A program made the position numbers and the translations under genes. Of a stretch of 64,000 nt of DNA, positions 55,370 through 64,000 are shown in pieces. This DNA comes from JADJOY01 sp046331705 [NCBI: bacterium] (GTDB lineage Bacteria > JADJOY01). Positions within the stretch are counted from its first letter, which is position 1, and every line of letters starts with the position of its first letter. The notes beneath the pieces were generated by a model that was not told the DNA's origin, made no database searches, and saw nothing but the letters and a program-made list of their open reading frames with translations. The stretch lies in assembly GCA_046331705.1 (NCBI GenBank), contig JAXLQJ010000033.1, positions 18,032 through 82,031 of the forward strand, written 5' to 3'.

Positions 55370-55710
55370 AGGATTCGGCCGCAGTGGCCGCAGGTCTTGA
55401 CCGAGAGGTTCTGGCGGATGTTCTGCACCCACGCCGTGGGGATCATCATGAAGCAGCCGAGGCAGATGCCGCCGTCGATGGGGACGATGGCCTCGCCGTA
55501 GCGGTCCTTGAGGCCCTGGTAGTGGGCGAGGACCTCGGGATCGAGCTGAGAAGCGCGCTTCGAGCGCAGCTCGATCAGCTGCTGACGGCGCTCGGGCTGC
55601 CACTGGAACCCCAGCTTCTCGAATTGCTGGACGTTGTCCGGAACGTCCAGCTCGGCGAGGCGCTGATCGATGTGCTGGATCTCGAGCAAGATGTGAAGCG
55701 TTTCGTCCAA
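55354..55710 (-). CDS. C4-type zinc-ribbon protein
   Basis: 118 residues. The N-terminal half is a coiled coil (HILLEIQHIDQRLAELDVPDNVQ), and the C-terminal half is a zinc ribbon with CLGCFMMIP and CGHCGRILY. Proteins of this family are small, widespread and mostly uncharacterised, and may bind nucleic acid or ribosomes. The start is TTG with a GGAGA purine tract upstream. It lies 37 bp downstream of the EIIA-like gene, in the same operon. Its last 16 bases overlap the end of the giant helicase gene on the other strand, marking the right edge of the defence island. Confidence 0.8.
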   Translation of the reverse strand: MDETLHILLEIQHIDQRLAELDVPDNVQQFEKLGFQWQPERRQQLIELRSKRASQLDPEVLAHYQGLKDRYGEAIVPIDGGICLGCFMMIPTAWVQNIRQNLSVKTCGHCGRILYWVG

Positions 55711-55747
55711 GCCTGATTCTCCCGACGGCGGGCCGCGATCCCGTCCG

Positions 55748-56278
55748 TCACGTGGTGGCCGCGAGGGCCTCGACGAACTGCTCGAACGTTTCGATCTCCA
55801 TCAGCTTGTCGCGGTTGGGCTTGGCGCGAACCAGCTCCACGAGCTTGCCGAGCGTGGGCAGATAGACGTTGCCGCGATCCTGGAAAGGCGCCACCACCAG
55901 GAAGATCAGGTTGACCGGCTCGCCATCGCGCGCGCCGTAGTCGATGCCGGTCTTCGAGCGCCCGAACACGACGCGCAGGTGACGAGTGAGAAGCGTGCGT
56001 CCGTGCGGGATCGCGACGCCGCGGCCGATGCCCGTGGTGCCGAGCATCTCGCGATGGTGCAGCATGCTCAGCAGGGTCTGCTTGTTCTGCTTGCCGAGGG
56101 TCGTGCAGAGCGCATCGACCATCTCCTCGAACGCCTCGGCCTTGTTGCGCGACTTGAGATCCGGGAGGAACAGCGCTTCGTCGAAGAATGCGGCGAGCCC
56201 GGTGAGCTGGGGCTTGGCCACGGGCTTCGCGGACGCCGACTTGGCGCCTTTCGACGGCGTTTTCTTGGCGGTTGGCAT
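55748..56278 (-). CDS. PTS EIIA (fructose/nitrogen-type) domain protein
   Basis: 176 residues. A Lys/Ala-rich N-terminal extension of ~25 residues precedes an EIIA-2 domain: SRNKAEAFEEMVDAL, ML...REMLGTTGIGRGVAIPHGR with the phospho-acceptor His in IPHG, and VNLIFLVVAPFQDRGNVYLPTLGKL. Without any sugar permease nearby it is probably a regulatory EIIA-Ntr-like protein, phosphorylated by a nitrogen PTS relay. GAGG lies four to five bases before the ATG. It is followed by the zinc-ribbon gene. Confidence 0.85.
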   Translation of the reverse strand: MPTAKKTPSKGAKSASAKPVAKPQLTGLAAFFDEALFLPDLKSRNKAEAFEEMVDALCTTLGKQNKQTLLSMLHHREMLGTTGIGRGVAIPHGRTLLTRHLRVVFGRSKTGIDYGARDGEPVNLIFLVVAPFQDRGNVYLPTLGKLVELVRAKPNRDKLMEIETFEQFVEALAATT

Positions 56279-56367
56279 GCGACCTCGATGACGAGCGGAT
56301 CCAGCGATCCTAACGCGCTGCGTTGCGGCCAGCAACCACCACGAATCTACGCAATTCTCGGCGGATT

Positions 56368-57396
56368 TCAGTGCTCCGCCAGGAACGCGTCGACGGCCTC
56401 CCAGAAGGCCAGATGGTTGCGCTCCACCGTGATGTAGTGGGTGCCGTTGGGCACCTCGACCAGCGCCTTGTCGGCGCTGCCGAGCGCCTCGAGCAGCAGA
56501 TTCGCGCCGCGCGTGTTGGTCTCGGGATCGTCGCTGCCGCGGATGACGAGCGCGGGGGCCGTCACTCGCGATGGGTCGTAGGGCGGATGGCCGAGGAGAA
56601 CCTCGTAGCTGTCGGCGAGCATCCCGTTGGGCACGCGCACCGACGCGGGGTCGCGCGTCGCCGCGCTCTCGTCCGACGCCAGGAAGTCCCGCACCCACGT
56701 GTCGAAGACCTCGGGATCGCGGTAGGCCGACTTGTCCTCCACGGGGATCATCCGGTCCCAGCGCTCGGCGACGTCCGCTGCCGACGTGAGCCGGTAGGCG
56801 CCCACCAGATTGGTGATCGACCCGTCGGGGTCGAAGGGCGGCAACCCGAGCGAGGAGAGCGGCCCGAACGTCGCGCCGTAGAGCACGAGCGCTTGGACCC
56901 GCTCGGGCCGCTTGGCGGCGAACGCGAGCGCCGGCGCGCATCCCGCGGACCAGCAGATCACGTGCAGCCGCTCGTCACCGGTGCGCGCCGCGACGTCGTC
57001 GGCCACCAGCTCCGCCTGCGGCTCGACCACCACGGTGCGCGTGAGCGGGTGGTTCCGATTCGCCGCCTCGTCGAGCTCGGGCGGGTCCGAGGATTCGCCG
57101 TATCCGGTCGGGTCCCAGCGGAAGACCCGGTAGCCCTCGGCGGCCAGGTGCTCGCTCCACGAGTAGCCCGGCACGGCGAGATCGAACGCCACCGCCGCCG
57201 GCGTGGTGGCTCCCATGAAGAAGAGCACCACCTCGCCGCCGGCGCGCGCGACGCCGTGCGCTTGCGCGCCCACGAGCTGGTAGCTCCCATCGGCGGGCGC
57301 CCAGGTGAGCCGCTCGTCGACCACGTCCCCGCTCGGCTGCGAGCGGGCGCAGCCGGCCACGATCGCCGAGAGCAGCAGGAACAGGCGCGCGCGCAT
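56368..57396 (-). CDS. Lipoprotein alpha/beta hydrolase
   Basis: 342 residues. A short lipoprotein signal (MRARLFLLLSAIVAGC, lipobox ending at Cys16) precedes an alpha/beta-hydrolase fold: VLFFMGATTPAAVAF as oxyanion strand, nucleophile elbow VICWSAGCAP, GSDDPETNT as the acid region and GTHYITVERN as the probable catalytic His. The elbow is CWSAG rather than the usual GxSxG, as in some lipases and haloperoxidase-like enzymes. Substrate unknown. An ATG 12 codons upstream is possible but would spoil the lipoprotein signal. It is divergent from the SNF2 gene across 88 bp. Confidence 0.78.
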   Translation of the reverse strand: MRARLFLLLSAIVAGCARSQPSGDVVDERLTWAPADGSYQLVGAQAHGVARAGGEVVLFFMGATTPAAVAFDLAVPGYSWSEHLAAEGYRVFRWDPTGYGESSDPPELDEAANRNHPLTRTVVVEPQAELVADDVAARTGDERLHVICWSAGCAPALAFAAKRPERVQALVLYGATFGPLSSLGLPPFDPDGSITNLVGAYRLTSAADVAERWDRMIPVEDKSAYRDPEVFDTWVRDFLASDESAATRDPASVRVPNGMLADSYEVLLGHPPYDPSRVTAPALVIRGSDDPETNTRGANLLLEALGSADKALVEVPNGTHYITVERNHLAFWEAVDAFLAEH

Positions 57397-57484
57397 CGAT
57401 CGCTCGTGCTTCGCCGTGAGCACGCGAACCATAGCAGCAGCGCGCGGGACACGGGGGCGACGGCCCCTTTGCTATGTTCCCCGC

Positions 57485-60082
57485 GTGAGCCTGAGACGGA
57501 TCCCGCCACGATCGCGCGGCGCTCCCAGCTCCGCGCCCGCCGAGAGCGCGGCGGCGCTCGTGCCGCCTGGCGATTGGCAGGTGATGACGCCCGGCGACGA
57601 GCGGCGCTTCCATCCGCTCTACGTCTCGCTCCACGAGGGAGCGCTGAAGCTCGCCTTCGGGCGCGCGTTCGACGAGCGCGCCTGGGTCCGCACCAAGGAT
57701 GCGGTGAAAGCATCGGGGGCGCGTTTCGCGCGCGACGTCGAGGCCTGGCTGCTGCCGATCGGCGACTTCGCGCTCGATCGGATCGTGGGGCTCACGGTGT
57801 TGGCCGAGCCGGACGCGCGCGCAGCGATCGACGCGGCACGCCACGCGCTGCGCCACCGCTTCGATCACCTCCCGCCCGCCGCGCGTCAGTTCCGGCCCGG
57901 CATCCGCCAGCTCACGCCCGACGAGATCCGCGCCCATCCGTCGCTCAGCGAGTCCGAGAAGACCTTCGCGTGCGACGTGCGCAACACCCGCCCCGCGGAT
58001 CTCTCGCCACGCCAGCGCGACTGGCTGAAGCGCATCGACGCACGGCACCGCGCGCGGCTCGACGAGGATCCGGCGTTGGTCGAGGCGCTGTTCCGGGCGC
58101 GCGCCGAGCGGCTCATGAGCACGGCGGTCACGCGCGGCGGCGCCAGTGCGGCACGCCCCGAGCCCGAGCCCGCGGCGCCCCGCAGGCCGCGGCGCGAGGC
58201 GCCCGCGCTCTCGGCCCCCGAGGCCCGTCGCAAGCGAGCCGCCGCCAAGCCCGCCGTCGAGGCGGTTTCGCCGCCGGCCGCGCCCGCGCCGCCCGACGAC
58301 GCCGAGCTGGTGCTCTTCCAGCCGCGCATCGAGGACCTGGCACGGGAGGACCTGCGCCGCCTGCCGATCTTCCAGCCCGACGATCGCATCGAGCTCAGGA
58401 AGATCCTCACCGGCGGGACGTCGATCTGGGCGAACGAGCTTCAGCTGCGCCTCGACTCGTATCTCGAGGCGCATCCCGAGGCGCGCATGGCGCTCTTCCA
58501 GGCACACGCGGCGCGGCGCCTCGCGGCGGAGGCCGACCAACGGGCGCGGGAGCGGATCGAGCGAGCGAAGGACGACGATCGCTTCGCGCTGCCGCGCGGC
58601 TTCCGCCGCGAGAACCTCGCCGCCGGTGACCTTCACGGCTATCAGCGCAAGGGAGTCCAGTGGTTGCTGACCGTGCGCCGCGGCATCCTCGCCCACGACG
58701 TCGGCCTGGGTAAGACGGTGCAGGCGATCGCCGCGGCGGCGGCGCTCATGGATCGCGGCGAGGCGAAGCGCGCGCTGATCGTGGTGCCGAAGCCGCGCCT
58801 GGTCGGCTGGGAGCGCGAGATCCGCCGCTTCACCGATCGGGGCGTGATCGCCGTCTTCGGAGATCGCGACGCCCGTCTGGCGGCGTATCGCCGCGCGGCC
58901 CGGGTGCCGTTCGTGATCGTCGGCTATCACGCGCTCCAGCGCGAGGTTCCCGAGCTCGTCGGTCTGGACGCGGACGTGCTGATCGTCGACGAGGCGCACC
59001 GACTGAAGGGCTCGAAGACGCTCGCGTCCGTGGGGTTTCGGCAGCTCGCCAGCGCGCCCTACGCGTTCTTCCTCACGGCGACGCCCATGCCCAACCGCCC
59101 CGAAGAGCTACACGCGCTCCTCGGCCATCTCCATCCCAAGCTGCTGGGGTCGCTGTGGGGCGACTTCGCGCCGCGCTACGCGATCGTCGAGCGGCTCAAG
59201 CTGCGCGGGCGGCGCCGCCCCGTCTTCCACATCAAGGGCTATCGCAACCTCGACGAGCTCCGGCGACGGATCTCGCCCTACGTCTTCCTGAAGAGCGCCA
59301 CCGATGCCGATGTGTCGCTCGACCTGCCGCCGCTGCGCGAGCTGGTGATCGAGCTGGGGCTCGCCGCCGAGCAAGAGGAGCTCTACCGCAATCTGCGCCA
59401 GGACGCGGCCAAGACGCTCGCCGCCATCGATCCACGGCGCTTCGGCCCGCGCGAGCGCGCCAGCTTGCTCACCCACATCCTCAGGCTCGAGCAGGTCGCG
59501 ATCTCGCCGCTGCTCGTCGATCACGGCTACCGCGGCGCCAGCCCGAAGATCGACGAGACGGTGGAGCTGGTCATGGAGCGGCTGGAGCGCGAAGCGGCCG
59601 GAACGATCGTGTTCTGCCGATTCCTCGACGTGCTGGCGGCCCTGCGCCGGGCGCTGGAACACCGCGGCGTGAGCCCGGCGAGCATCGCGTCCATCGAGGG
59701 CAACGTGCCGGCCACCGAGATCGACGCCATCGAGCAGGGCTTTCGCGCGGGGCGCTTCCGGGTGCTGCTGGCGAGCGACGCCGCCAAGGAAGGGCTCAAC
59801 CTGCAGGGCTGCGCCGACCTGCTGATCCACCTCGACGTCCCGTGGGTTCCGAACGTGGTGCACCAGCGGAACGGTCGGATCTACCGCCAGGGTCAGCACC
59901 GACCCGTGACGATCATGCACTTTCGCGTCCCGAGGACGATCGAGGAACGCAAGGCGGCGACGCTCGAGCGCAAGAGCGGCTGGATCGCCGAGGTGCTGGG
60001 CACGGGCGTCGCCAGCGTGGAGACCGCGCTCAACCTCGAGGATCTGCGGGCGCTGCTCGCCGACGACGCCGCCGCCGAGTGA
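57485..60082 (+). CDS. SNF2-family helicase (second, outside the island)
   Basis: 865 residues. A ~370-residue N-terminal region of unknown role has a SMARCAL1/HARP-like feel (FHPLYVSLHEGALKLAFGRAFDERAW) and an Ala/Pro linker. The SNF2 core follows: YQRKGVQWLL, motif I DVGLGKT (~405), motif II DEAH (~502), FLTATPMPNRP, and C-lobe TIVFCRFLDVL, ASDAAKEGLNLQG and QRNGRIYRQGQ (~794). It is an ATP-dependent DNA translocase, possibly for fork repair or annealing. The GTG start has no Shine-Dalgarno but has TATGTT six bases upstream, as if leaderless. Not similar enough to the DrmD-like protein to be a duplicate. Confidence 0.85.
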   Translation: MSLRRIPPRSRGAPSSAPAESAAALVPPGDWQVMTPGDERRFHPLYVSLHEGALKLAFGRAFDERAWVRTKDAVKASGARFARDVEAWLLPIGDFALDRIVGLTVLAEPDARAAIDAARHALRHRFDHLPPAARQFRPGIRQLTPDEIRAHPSLSESEKTFACDVRNTRPADLSPRQRDWLKRIDARHRARLDEDPALVEALFRARAERLMSTAVTRGGASAARPEPEPAAPRRPRREAPALSAPEARRKRAAAKPAVEAVSPPAAPAPPDDAELVLFQPRIEDLAREDLRRLPIFQPDDRIELRKILTGGTSIWANELQLRLDSYLEAHPEARMALFQAHAARRLAAEADQRARERIERAKDDDRFALPRGFRRENLAAGDLHGYQRKGVQWLLTVRRGILAHDVGLGKTVQAIAAAAALMDRGEAKRALIVVPKPRLVGWEREIRRFTDRGVIAVFGDRDARLAAYRRAARVPFVIVGYHALQREVPELVGLDADVLIVDEAHRLKGSKTLASVGFRQLASAPYAFFLTATPMPNRPEELHALLGHLHPKLLGSLWGDFAPRYAIVERLKLRGRRRPVFHIKGYRNLDELRRRISPYVFLKSATDADVSLDLPPLRELVIELGLAAEQEELYRNLRQDAAKTLAAIDPRRFGPRERASLLTHILRLEQVAISPLLVDHGYRGASPKIDETVELVMERLEREAAGTIVFCRFLDVLAALRRALEHRGVSPASIASIEGNVPATEIDAIEQGFRAGRFRVLLASDAAKEGLNLQGCADLLIHLDVPWVPNVVHQRNGRIYRQGQHRPVTIMHFRVPRTIEERKAATLERKSGWIAEVLGTGVASVETALNLEDLRALLADDAAAE

Positions 60083-60399
60083 GCATCCGCACCGCGCCCG
60101 AGCCGCCGGAACGCTCGCGCGAGGCGAACGCCCGCCTGGAGTCTCGCAAGCCCCGAGACGCAGGACGCAACACGCTTGCAACTCGCGCGAGGGCGAGGCA
60201 GCGCGCGCCTCGTTCTCGCGGCTCGATCCGCGCGAATCGGCTAGCGCGCGGGATTTCCCGCCGTGCCGTGCGCCTGGTGCCGTGACGCCGATGGGTATGT
60301 TTCTTGAAGAGATAGGTGCCGAAGACTGCTACGCTGCACCGCCCGCGTCGGTCCGCGCTTCGACCGCGCGCGACGCGTCGCGCGCTTCCCGCCTCTTTC
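60083..60399 (+). other. Intergenic region, no gene seen
   Basis: 317 bases between the SNF2 gene and the PEP-utilising-domain gene. Frames here are Arg/Ala-rich and unconvincing. TACGCT at 60330-60335 is a possible -10 box; if used, the downstream gene must start at the ATG at 60400, not at the GTG at 60316. TTGAAG at 60304-60309 is too far from it (20-base spacing) to be a confident -35 box. Confidence 0.4.
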
Positions 60400-62874
60400 A
60401 TGGACTTCGTCTTTCCACTCGGCGAGCTCTGGCATCTCGCCGGACATCCGACGCTCGACGCCTACGCGGTCGTGACCGCGATCGTGCCGATCCTCGGCAC
60501 GCTGGTCGTCACCGTGGTCTCGGCAGCGCTGTTCGTGGTGATGCTGGGCTTCGGCATCACCGTGACCGGCCGCTTCCTCTACTCGTCGGTGCTCTTCGTC
60601 GTGGTGTTCGGGCTGGTGGCGGGCGGGCTTCGGTTGAACGCGGCGCTGCGCCGGCGCATGCGGCCGCCGTTGGTGACCCCGCTCGCGTCCGTCGGCAGCA
60701 TCGGCTGGTCGGCGCGAGACGTGGGTCACAAGGCGGCGAATCTCGCGGGCTTCGCCGCAGCCGGCGCGCGCGTGCCGATGGGCTGGGTGGTCACGGCGGA
60801 TGCGTTCGAGCGGTTCTTGCGCCACAACCGGCTCACGCCGACGAGTGACGAGGATCCGAGCTTCGCGGACCGGATTCGCGGCGGCACGGTGCCGCGCCGA
60901 TTGCTGCGCCGCCTGGAGCGCACGCTGGTGTCCTCGGCTGCGCGCCACTTCCTGCTGCGCTCGTCGTTCGCCGACGAGGATCGCGGCGACCGAGCGTTTC
61001 CCGGCGTCTACGAGTCGGTCCCGTGGGACGCGAGCGCGGGTCGCGCAGCGCTCGGGACCGCGCTCAAGGAGGTCTGGGCCTCCTACTGGTCGGAGCGCGC
61101 CGTGGAGTACCGCACCGCGGCCGGTCCCGGCGCGCCGCCGCTGCGCCGCCTCGCGGTGCTCGCCAACGTCCGGGTAGCGCACGACGATCTCGGGTTCGGC
61201 TCGTCCGCCGACGTGCGCAGCGGCTTCACCGAGCGGCACCTGGTGGAGCGAGCCACCGAGGGTCGCGAGCACACCTCCATGCACGCGCTGCTACCCAACG
61301 TGGTCACCGAGCTGGCCGGCGCGCCGGGATCGGCGCTGGACGGCGGGCTGGTGCGCCAGATCTCCCAGCTCGCCGGACGCGCGGAGCTCTTGCTCGGCCG
61401 CCCGGTCGAGATCGAATGGGGCTCGGCGGACGGACGCGTGCTCATCTACCAGATCCGCCCGCTCACCTCGCTGCCGCGGCGCAAGACGTACACCAACTCG
61501 TACGTCGCCGACACACCGCGCTACGCGCTCACGCCGCTCTCCTGGTGGTTCGTGTTCGGCGACGAGCCCCCTGCGCGGCTGGTGAGCGCGGGGCTCGAGC
61601 GCCTCGGGCTCGGTGGCCTCGCCGACGACGACGTCCGCGTCCATCACGGCGTTCTCTACCTGCGCTGGGAGCGCTTCAAGCCGCTCTTCGTCGGCCATCA
61701 GCTCTCCGACATGCCCACCAGCACCGCGCTCAAGGTGCTGGTCGTGCTCGCGCGCGCCGGAGCGCGCCGGCGCCAGAGCCTCGCGCCGCCGCCGATCCCG
61801 AGCGCGCCGCCGGCGCAGCTCGACGCCGCGGCGCTGCTCGCGCGCATCGAGCGGCTGCGCGAGGAACGATTGCTGCCGCTCACCCGCGCGCAGGCGCTCG
61901 CGGTGCAGGCGGCGGCGATCGTGGACGGGCTGCTGCGCCAGATCCTGGGCGCCGGCGCCGTTCCCGCGCCGCGGGTGGCGACGCCGCTCACCGAGCTGGC
62001 GCGAGCCGAGCCCGCCTCCAGCGATGCAGCCGAGCGCATCCGAACGGTCTGGTTCATCGCCGATCGCGAGGCGGAGATCTCCGCGATGCGCGCCATCGAC
62101 TTCCCGGAAGCGTTCCTGATGCGCGTCGGCCTCGAGGGTGACGGCGCGAGCGCTGGGCTCTCGACCCCGGCTCACCAGGCGACGCCTCGCGCTCCGCTCA
62201 AGCGCCCGGTGCGATTCCTGGTCCGATTGCGCGACCGGCTGCTCACCGAGCGCGAGTGGATCAACGCCCACATCAACGCCCTCGACTACGAGGCGCGGCT
62301 GATCGCCGAGCGGCTCTCCGCGCGCGTCGCGGAGAGCGTCGACACCTGGGAGCCGAGCGACGTCTATTACCTCACGCCGCCCGAGATCCGATCGCTCCTC
62401 GCGCAACGCGTCGACCTCGCGGGAATCCGCCACACGATCCGGCAGCGGCGCGCGGTGCACGCGCGCGAATCGAGCTTCGACCATCCGGCGGTGATCCACG
62501 TCGACGAGCGCGGCACGGTGGTCACCGAGCCGCCGCTGGCCTTCGGCCCCGACGTGCTCACGATCGGCATCCCGCTCGGCGGGGGGACGGTGCGGGCACC
62601 GGTGCGCGTGCTGCGCAGCGGCGCGCTGGTGTCGCCGCAGAGCGTCGTGGGCCAGATCGTGGTGTTGCCCGATCCCGCGGCGATCTGGACCGGCGTGGCG
62701 TCCCGGGCCGCCGGGCTGCTCTTCGCCCGCGGCGGGCCGCTCTCGCACCTGGCGATCTGGTGCCGCGAGCGCGGCATTCCCACGATCGTGGCGCCGCGAC
62801 GCATCTACGAGCTGGTTCGCGACGGCGACATGCTCTCGATCGACGCCGATCGCGGCGAGGTGCGGCGTGCTTGA
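60400..62874 (+). CDS. Membrane-anchored PEP-synthase/rifampin-phosphotransferase-like protein
   Basis: 824 residues. Two or three membrane helices (about 20-75) precede a PPDK/PEP-synthase-type ATP-grasp domain: VGHKAANLAGFAAAGARVPMG, LRSSFADEDRGDRAFPGVYES, and its end EIEWGSADGRVLIYQIRPLT. A ~300-residue middle domain is followed by the mobile phospho-His domain, FARGGPLSHLAIWCRERGIP, with the catalytic His in the SHLA motif. There is no TIM-barrel PEP/pyruvate domain, so the layout matches rifampin phosphotransferase (ATP domain, substrate domain, His domain) rather than PEP synthase. The membrane anchor is unusual; the substrate may be lipid-like or an exported compound. It overlaps the next gene by eight bases. 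Confidence 0.78.
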   Translation: MDFVFPLGELWHLAGHPTLDAYAVVTAIVPILGTLVVTVVSAALFVVMLGFGITVTGRFLYSSVLFVVVFGLVAGGLRLNAALRRRMRPPLVTPLASVGSIGWSARDVGHKAANLAGFAAAGARVPMGWVVTADAFERFLRHNRLTPTSDEDPSFADRIRGGTVPRRLLRRLERTLVSSAARHFLLRSSFADEDRGDRAFPGVYESVPWDASAGRAALGTALKEVWASYWSERAVEYRTAAGPGAPPLRRLAVLANVRVAHDDLGFGSSADVRSGFTERHLVERATEGREHTSMHALLPNVVTELAGAPGSALDGGLVRQISQLAGRAELLLGRPVEIEWGSADGRVLIYQIRPLTSLPRRKTYTNSYVADTPRYALTPLSWWFVFGDEPPARLVSAGLERLGLGGLADDDVRVHHGVLYLRWERFKPLFVGHQLSDMPTSTALKVLVVLARAGARRRQSLAPPPIPSAPPAQLDAAALLARIERLREERLLPLTRAQALAVQAAAIVDGLLRQILGAGAVPAPRVATPLTELARAEPASSDAAERIRTVWFIADREAEISAMRAIDFPEAFLMRVGLEGDGASAGLSTPAHQATPRAPLKRPVRFLVRLRDRLLTEREWINAHINALDYEARLIAERLSARVAESVDTWEPSDVYYLTPPEIRSLLAQRVDLAGIRHTIRQRRAVHARESSFDHPAVIHVDERGTVVTEPPLAFGPDVLTIGIPLGGGTVRAPVRVLRSGALVSPQSVVGQIVVLPDPAAIWTGVASRAAGLLFARGGPLSHLAIWCRERGIPTIVAPRRIYELVRDGDMLSIDADRGEVRRA

Positions 62875-64000
62875 TGCCGCGAGCCTGGCACTGCTCTTGA
62901 TCGTGCTGCTGCCCGAGCGCGCGCTCGCGGCCGCGTTTCGCAATCGCAAGCGCTGGCGCATTCTCCACGCGACGATCGTCGGCGTCTCGTTCCCGGTGTT
63001 GTTCGTCCATCAGACACCGGCCGGCATCGATCGCACCGTCGGGCCGCTGCTGCTCGCCACCGTGCTCTCGACGTTCGTGTGGCTCTTCGCCGAGCTGGTG
63101 TGGCGCTGGGCCGAGCATCCGGGCTCGGCGCGCACGGCGACGCTGTGGGGCGCGGTGGCAGCGGTGTGGAGCCTGCCGATCGGCGTCGTGCCGCTCGCTC
63201 GCGACCCCGATCACGTGCCGTTCTGGCTGATCGACATCTTCGACAAGTTCTTCTTCGGCGCGCCCATGCCGTTGCTCGCTCGCCTGCACCTGGAAGCGGG
63301 CGCCGGACCGGCGCTCGAGCAACTGACCCCCATGCTCTTGTTCCTCTCGCGCAGCATGGTCGGGATCGCGTTCGCCGGGAATCTGGCGCTCGTGGCGCTC
63401 GCCTACGAGGTGCTGCGCGGCAAGGTCCCGAGCCTGCCGCCGCGCGTGTCGCAGATCGAAGGCCGCGTGCCGGCGCCGTTCGCGCTGCTGTGGCCCATCG
63501 CCACCGCGTACGAGCTGTGGTTCGGTCGCATTCCGGCATGGACGGCGTGTCAGCAGATCGGCCAAGCGCTGTGCGGCATCTCGGGCATCTGGATCCTCTA
63601 CTTGTTCTCGGCGAGCCGGCGCCGGCTGCGCATCGCGTTCTGGTCGATGGCCGCCGTGCACGTGCTGATCCCGGAGCTCTTCTGGATCCCCTGCTCGGTG
63701 GGCTGCATCAACGCGTTCGCCCGGCTGACCCAGTTCGCGCGGCTTTACACCCGGGTCCACGAATCCGTCGGCGAACGGATCGAGCGCTTCCTCTCCTTCG
63801 TCCGCAGCATGACCCGGCCGCTGCCCGTGATCGCGTGTCTCGTGCTGGTGCACGCGCCGCGGCTCTATTTCCTGGACGACGTGTGGGTGGGACGCTTGAA
63901 GCGACCGGCGCCGAGCCCCGCCGCCGCCAGCGCGACACCCGCCGACATGGTGAGGATCGACTGCGAGGGGACTTCCTTCGACATCGACCGCTACGAGTTC
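62867..64000 (+). CDS. Multi-pass membrane protein ending in a formylglycine-generating-enzyme-like start (3' truncated)
   Basis: 378 codons with no stop before the window edge. The GTG start overlaps the preceding gene by eight bases. About eight hydrophobic segments occur up to residue ~340 (for example LLLIVLLPERALAAA, SFPVLFVHQTP, LLWPIATAYELWF, LPVIACLVLVHA), then an Ala/Pro linker. The final visible residues, MVRIDCEGTSFDIDRYEF, look like the opening of a SUMF1/FGE-type or EgtB-type domain, which usually reads MVxIPxGxF...xDxYE. Probably continues well past the window. Likely co-translated with the phosphotransferase-like protein. Confidence 0.65.
   Translation, partial: MLDAASLALLLIVLLPERALAAAFRNRKRWRILHATIVGVSFPVLFVHQTPAGIDRTVGPLLLATVLSTFVWLFAELVWRWAEHPGSARTATLWGAVAAVWSLPIGVVPLARDPDHVPFWLIDIFDKFFFGAPMPLLARLHLEAGAGPALEQLTPMLLFLSRSMVGIAFAGNLALVALAYEVLRGKVPSLPPRVSQIEGRVPAPFALLWPIATAYELWFGRIPAWTACQQIGQALCGISGIWILYLFSASRRRLRIAFWSMAAVHVLIPELFWIPCSVGCINAFARLTQFARLYTRVHESVGERIERFLSFVRSMTRPLPVIACLVLVHAPRLYFLDDVWVGRLKRPAPSPAAASATPADMVRIDCEGTSFDIDRYEF

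Noticed and set aside
39101-60082. The two SNF2 genes as recent duplicates
   Set aside because: They share only the core helicase motifs; flanking domains, lengths and motif contexts differ.
1-64000. CRISPR array, tRNA or rRNA genes, transposase, phage integrase
   Set aside because: No evenly spaced repeat array, rRNA-like sequence, transposase or integrase motif was recognised; a tRNA scan by program would be needed to exclude a single tRNA.

Overview
The window is high-GC chromosomal DNA from a Gram-negative bacterium. Evidence for this is a TolC-type outer-membrane channel, two FadL/OmpP1-type barrels, several lipobox lipoproteins, a signal-bearing c-type cytochrome and Shine-Dalgarno-led genes. 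The gene mix (caspase homologues, beta-propeller lipoproteins, a DapB-N-like oxidoreductase, many orphan membrane proteins) suggests a soil or sediment lineage near Myxococcota, 'Deltaproteobacteria' or Binatota. That placement is inference. I saw no rRNA, tRNA, CRISPR array, insertion sequence or prophage.

Layout. 1-1.5 kb: end of a YVTN propeller gene and an NAD(P)-binding oxidoreductase. 1.5-6.0 kb (minus): a two-gene operon of a metacaspase-like protease followed by a lipase-CHAT fusion, under a promoter whose spacer holds a perfect dyad. 6.2-16.7 kb: prfC, a UGT/GT2 glycosyltransferase pair, a TolC channel, a hybrid histidine kinase coupled to a secreted lipoprotein hydrolase, and a cytochrome c. 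16.9-25.5 kb: small orphan genes (HEAT repeats, zinc-ribbon thioredoxin, VOC protein, membrane proteins, PQQ-like propeller) and an SH3-plus-metallo-beta-lactamase protein. 25.5-39 kb: an M81 (MlrC) protein, then outward-facing genes: two FadL-like barrels coupled to a lipoprotein, propeller proteins, and a radical-SAM/SGNH-hydrolase pair.

39.1-55.4 kb is a co-directional defence island set between housekeeping genes. It encodes a DrmD-like SNF2 ATPase, a DrmMI-like adenine-specific DNA methyltransferase interrupted by many frameshifts, a PIN-domain protein, an AlbA_2/COG2865 protein with helix-turn-helix tail, and a 1,772-residue DEAD/DEAH helicase with a DUF1998-like region and a C-terminal nuclease-like domain. 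The first two genes match class 1 DISARM; the last resembles Druantia DruE or a fusion of DrmA and DrmB. No separate drmA, drmB or phospholipase-D drmC is present, so this is not a canonical form of either system. Three helically phased copies of ATTGGCTCAT lie before the large helicase.

55.4-64 kb returns to ordinary genes: C4 zinc-ribbon protein, PTS EIIA-like protein, lipoprotein hydrolase, a second SNF2 helicase, a membrane-anchored PEP-synthase/rifampin-phosphotransferase-like protein, and the start of a multi-pass protein whose last visible residues look like the opening of a formylglycine-generating-enzyme-like domain.

Two systems stand out: the caspase/lipase-CHAT operon (possible regulated cell death or membrane attack) and the DISARM/Druantia-like hybrid island.
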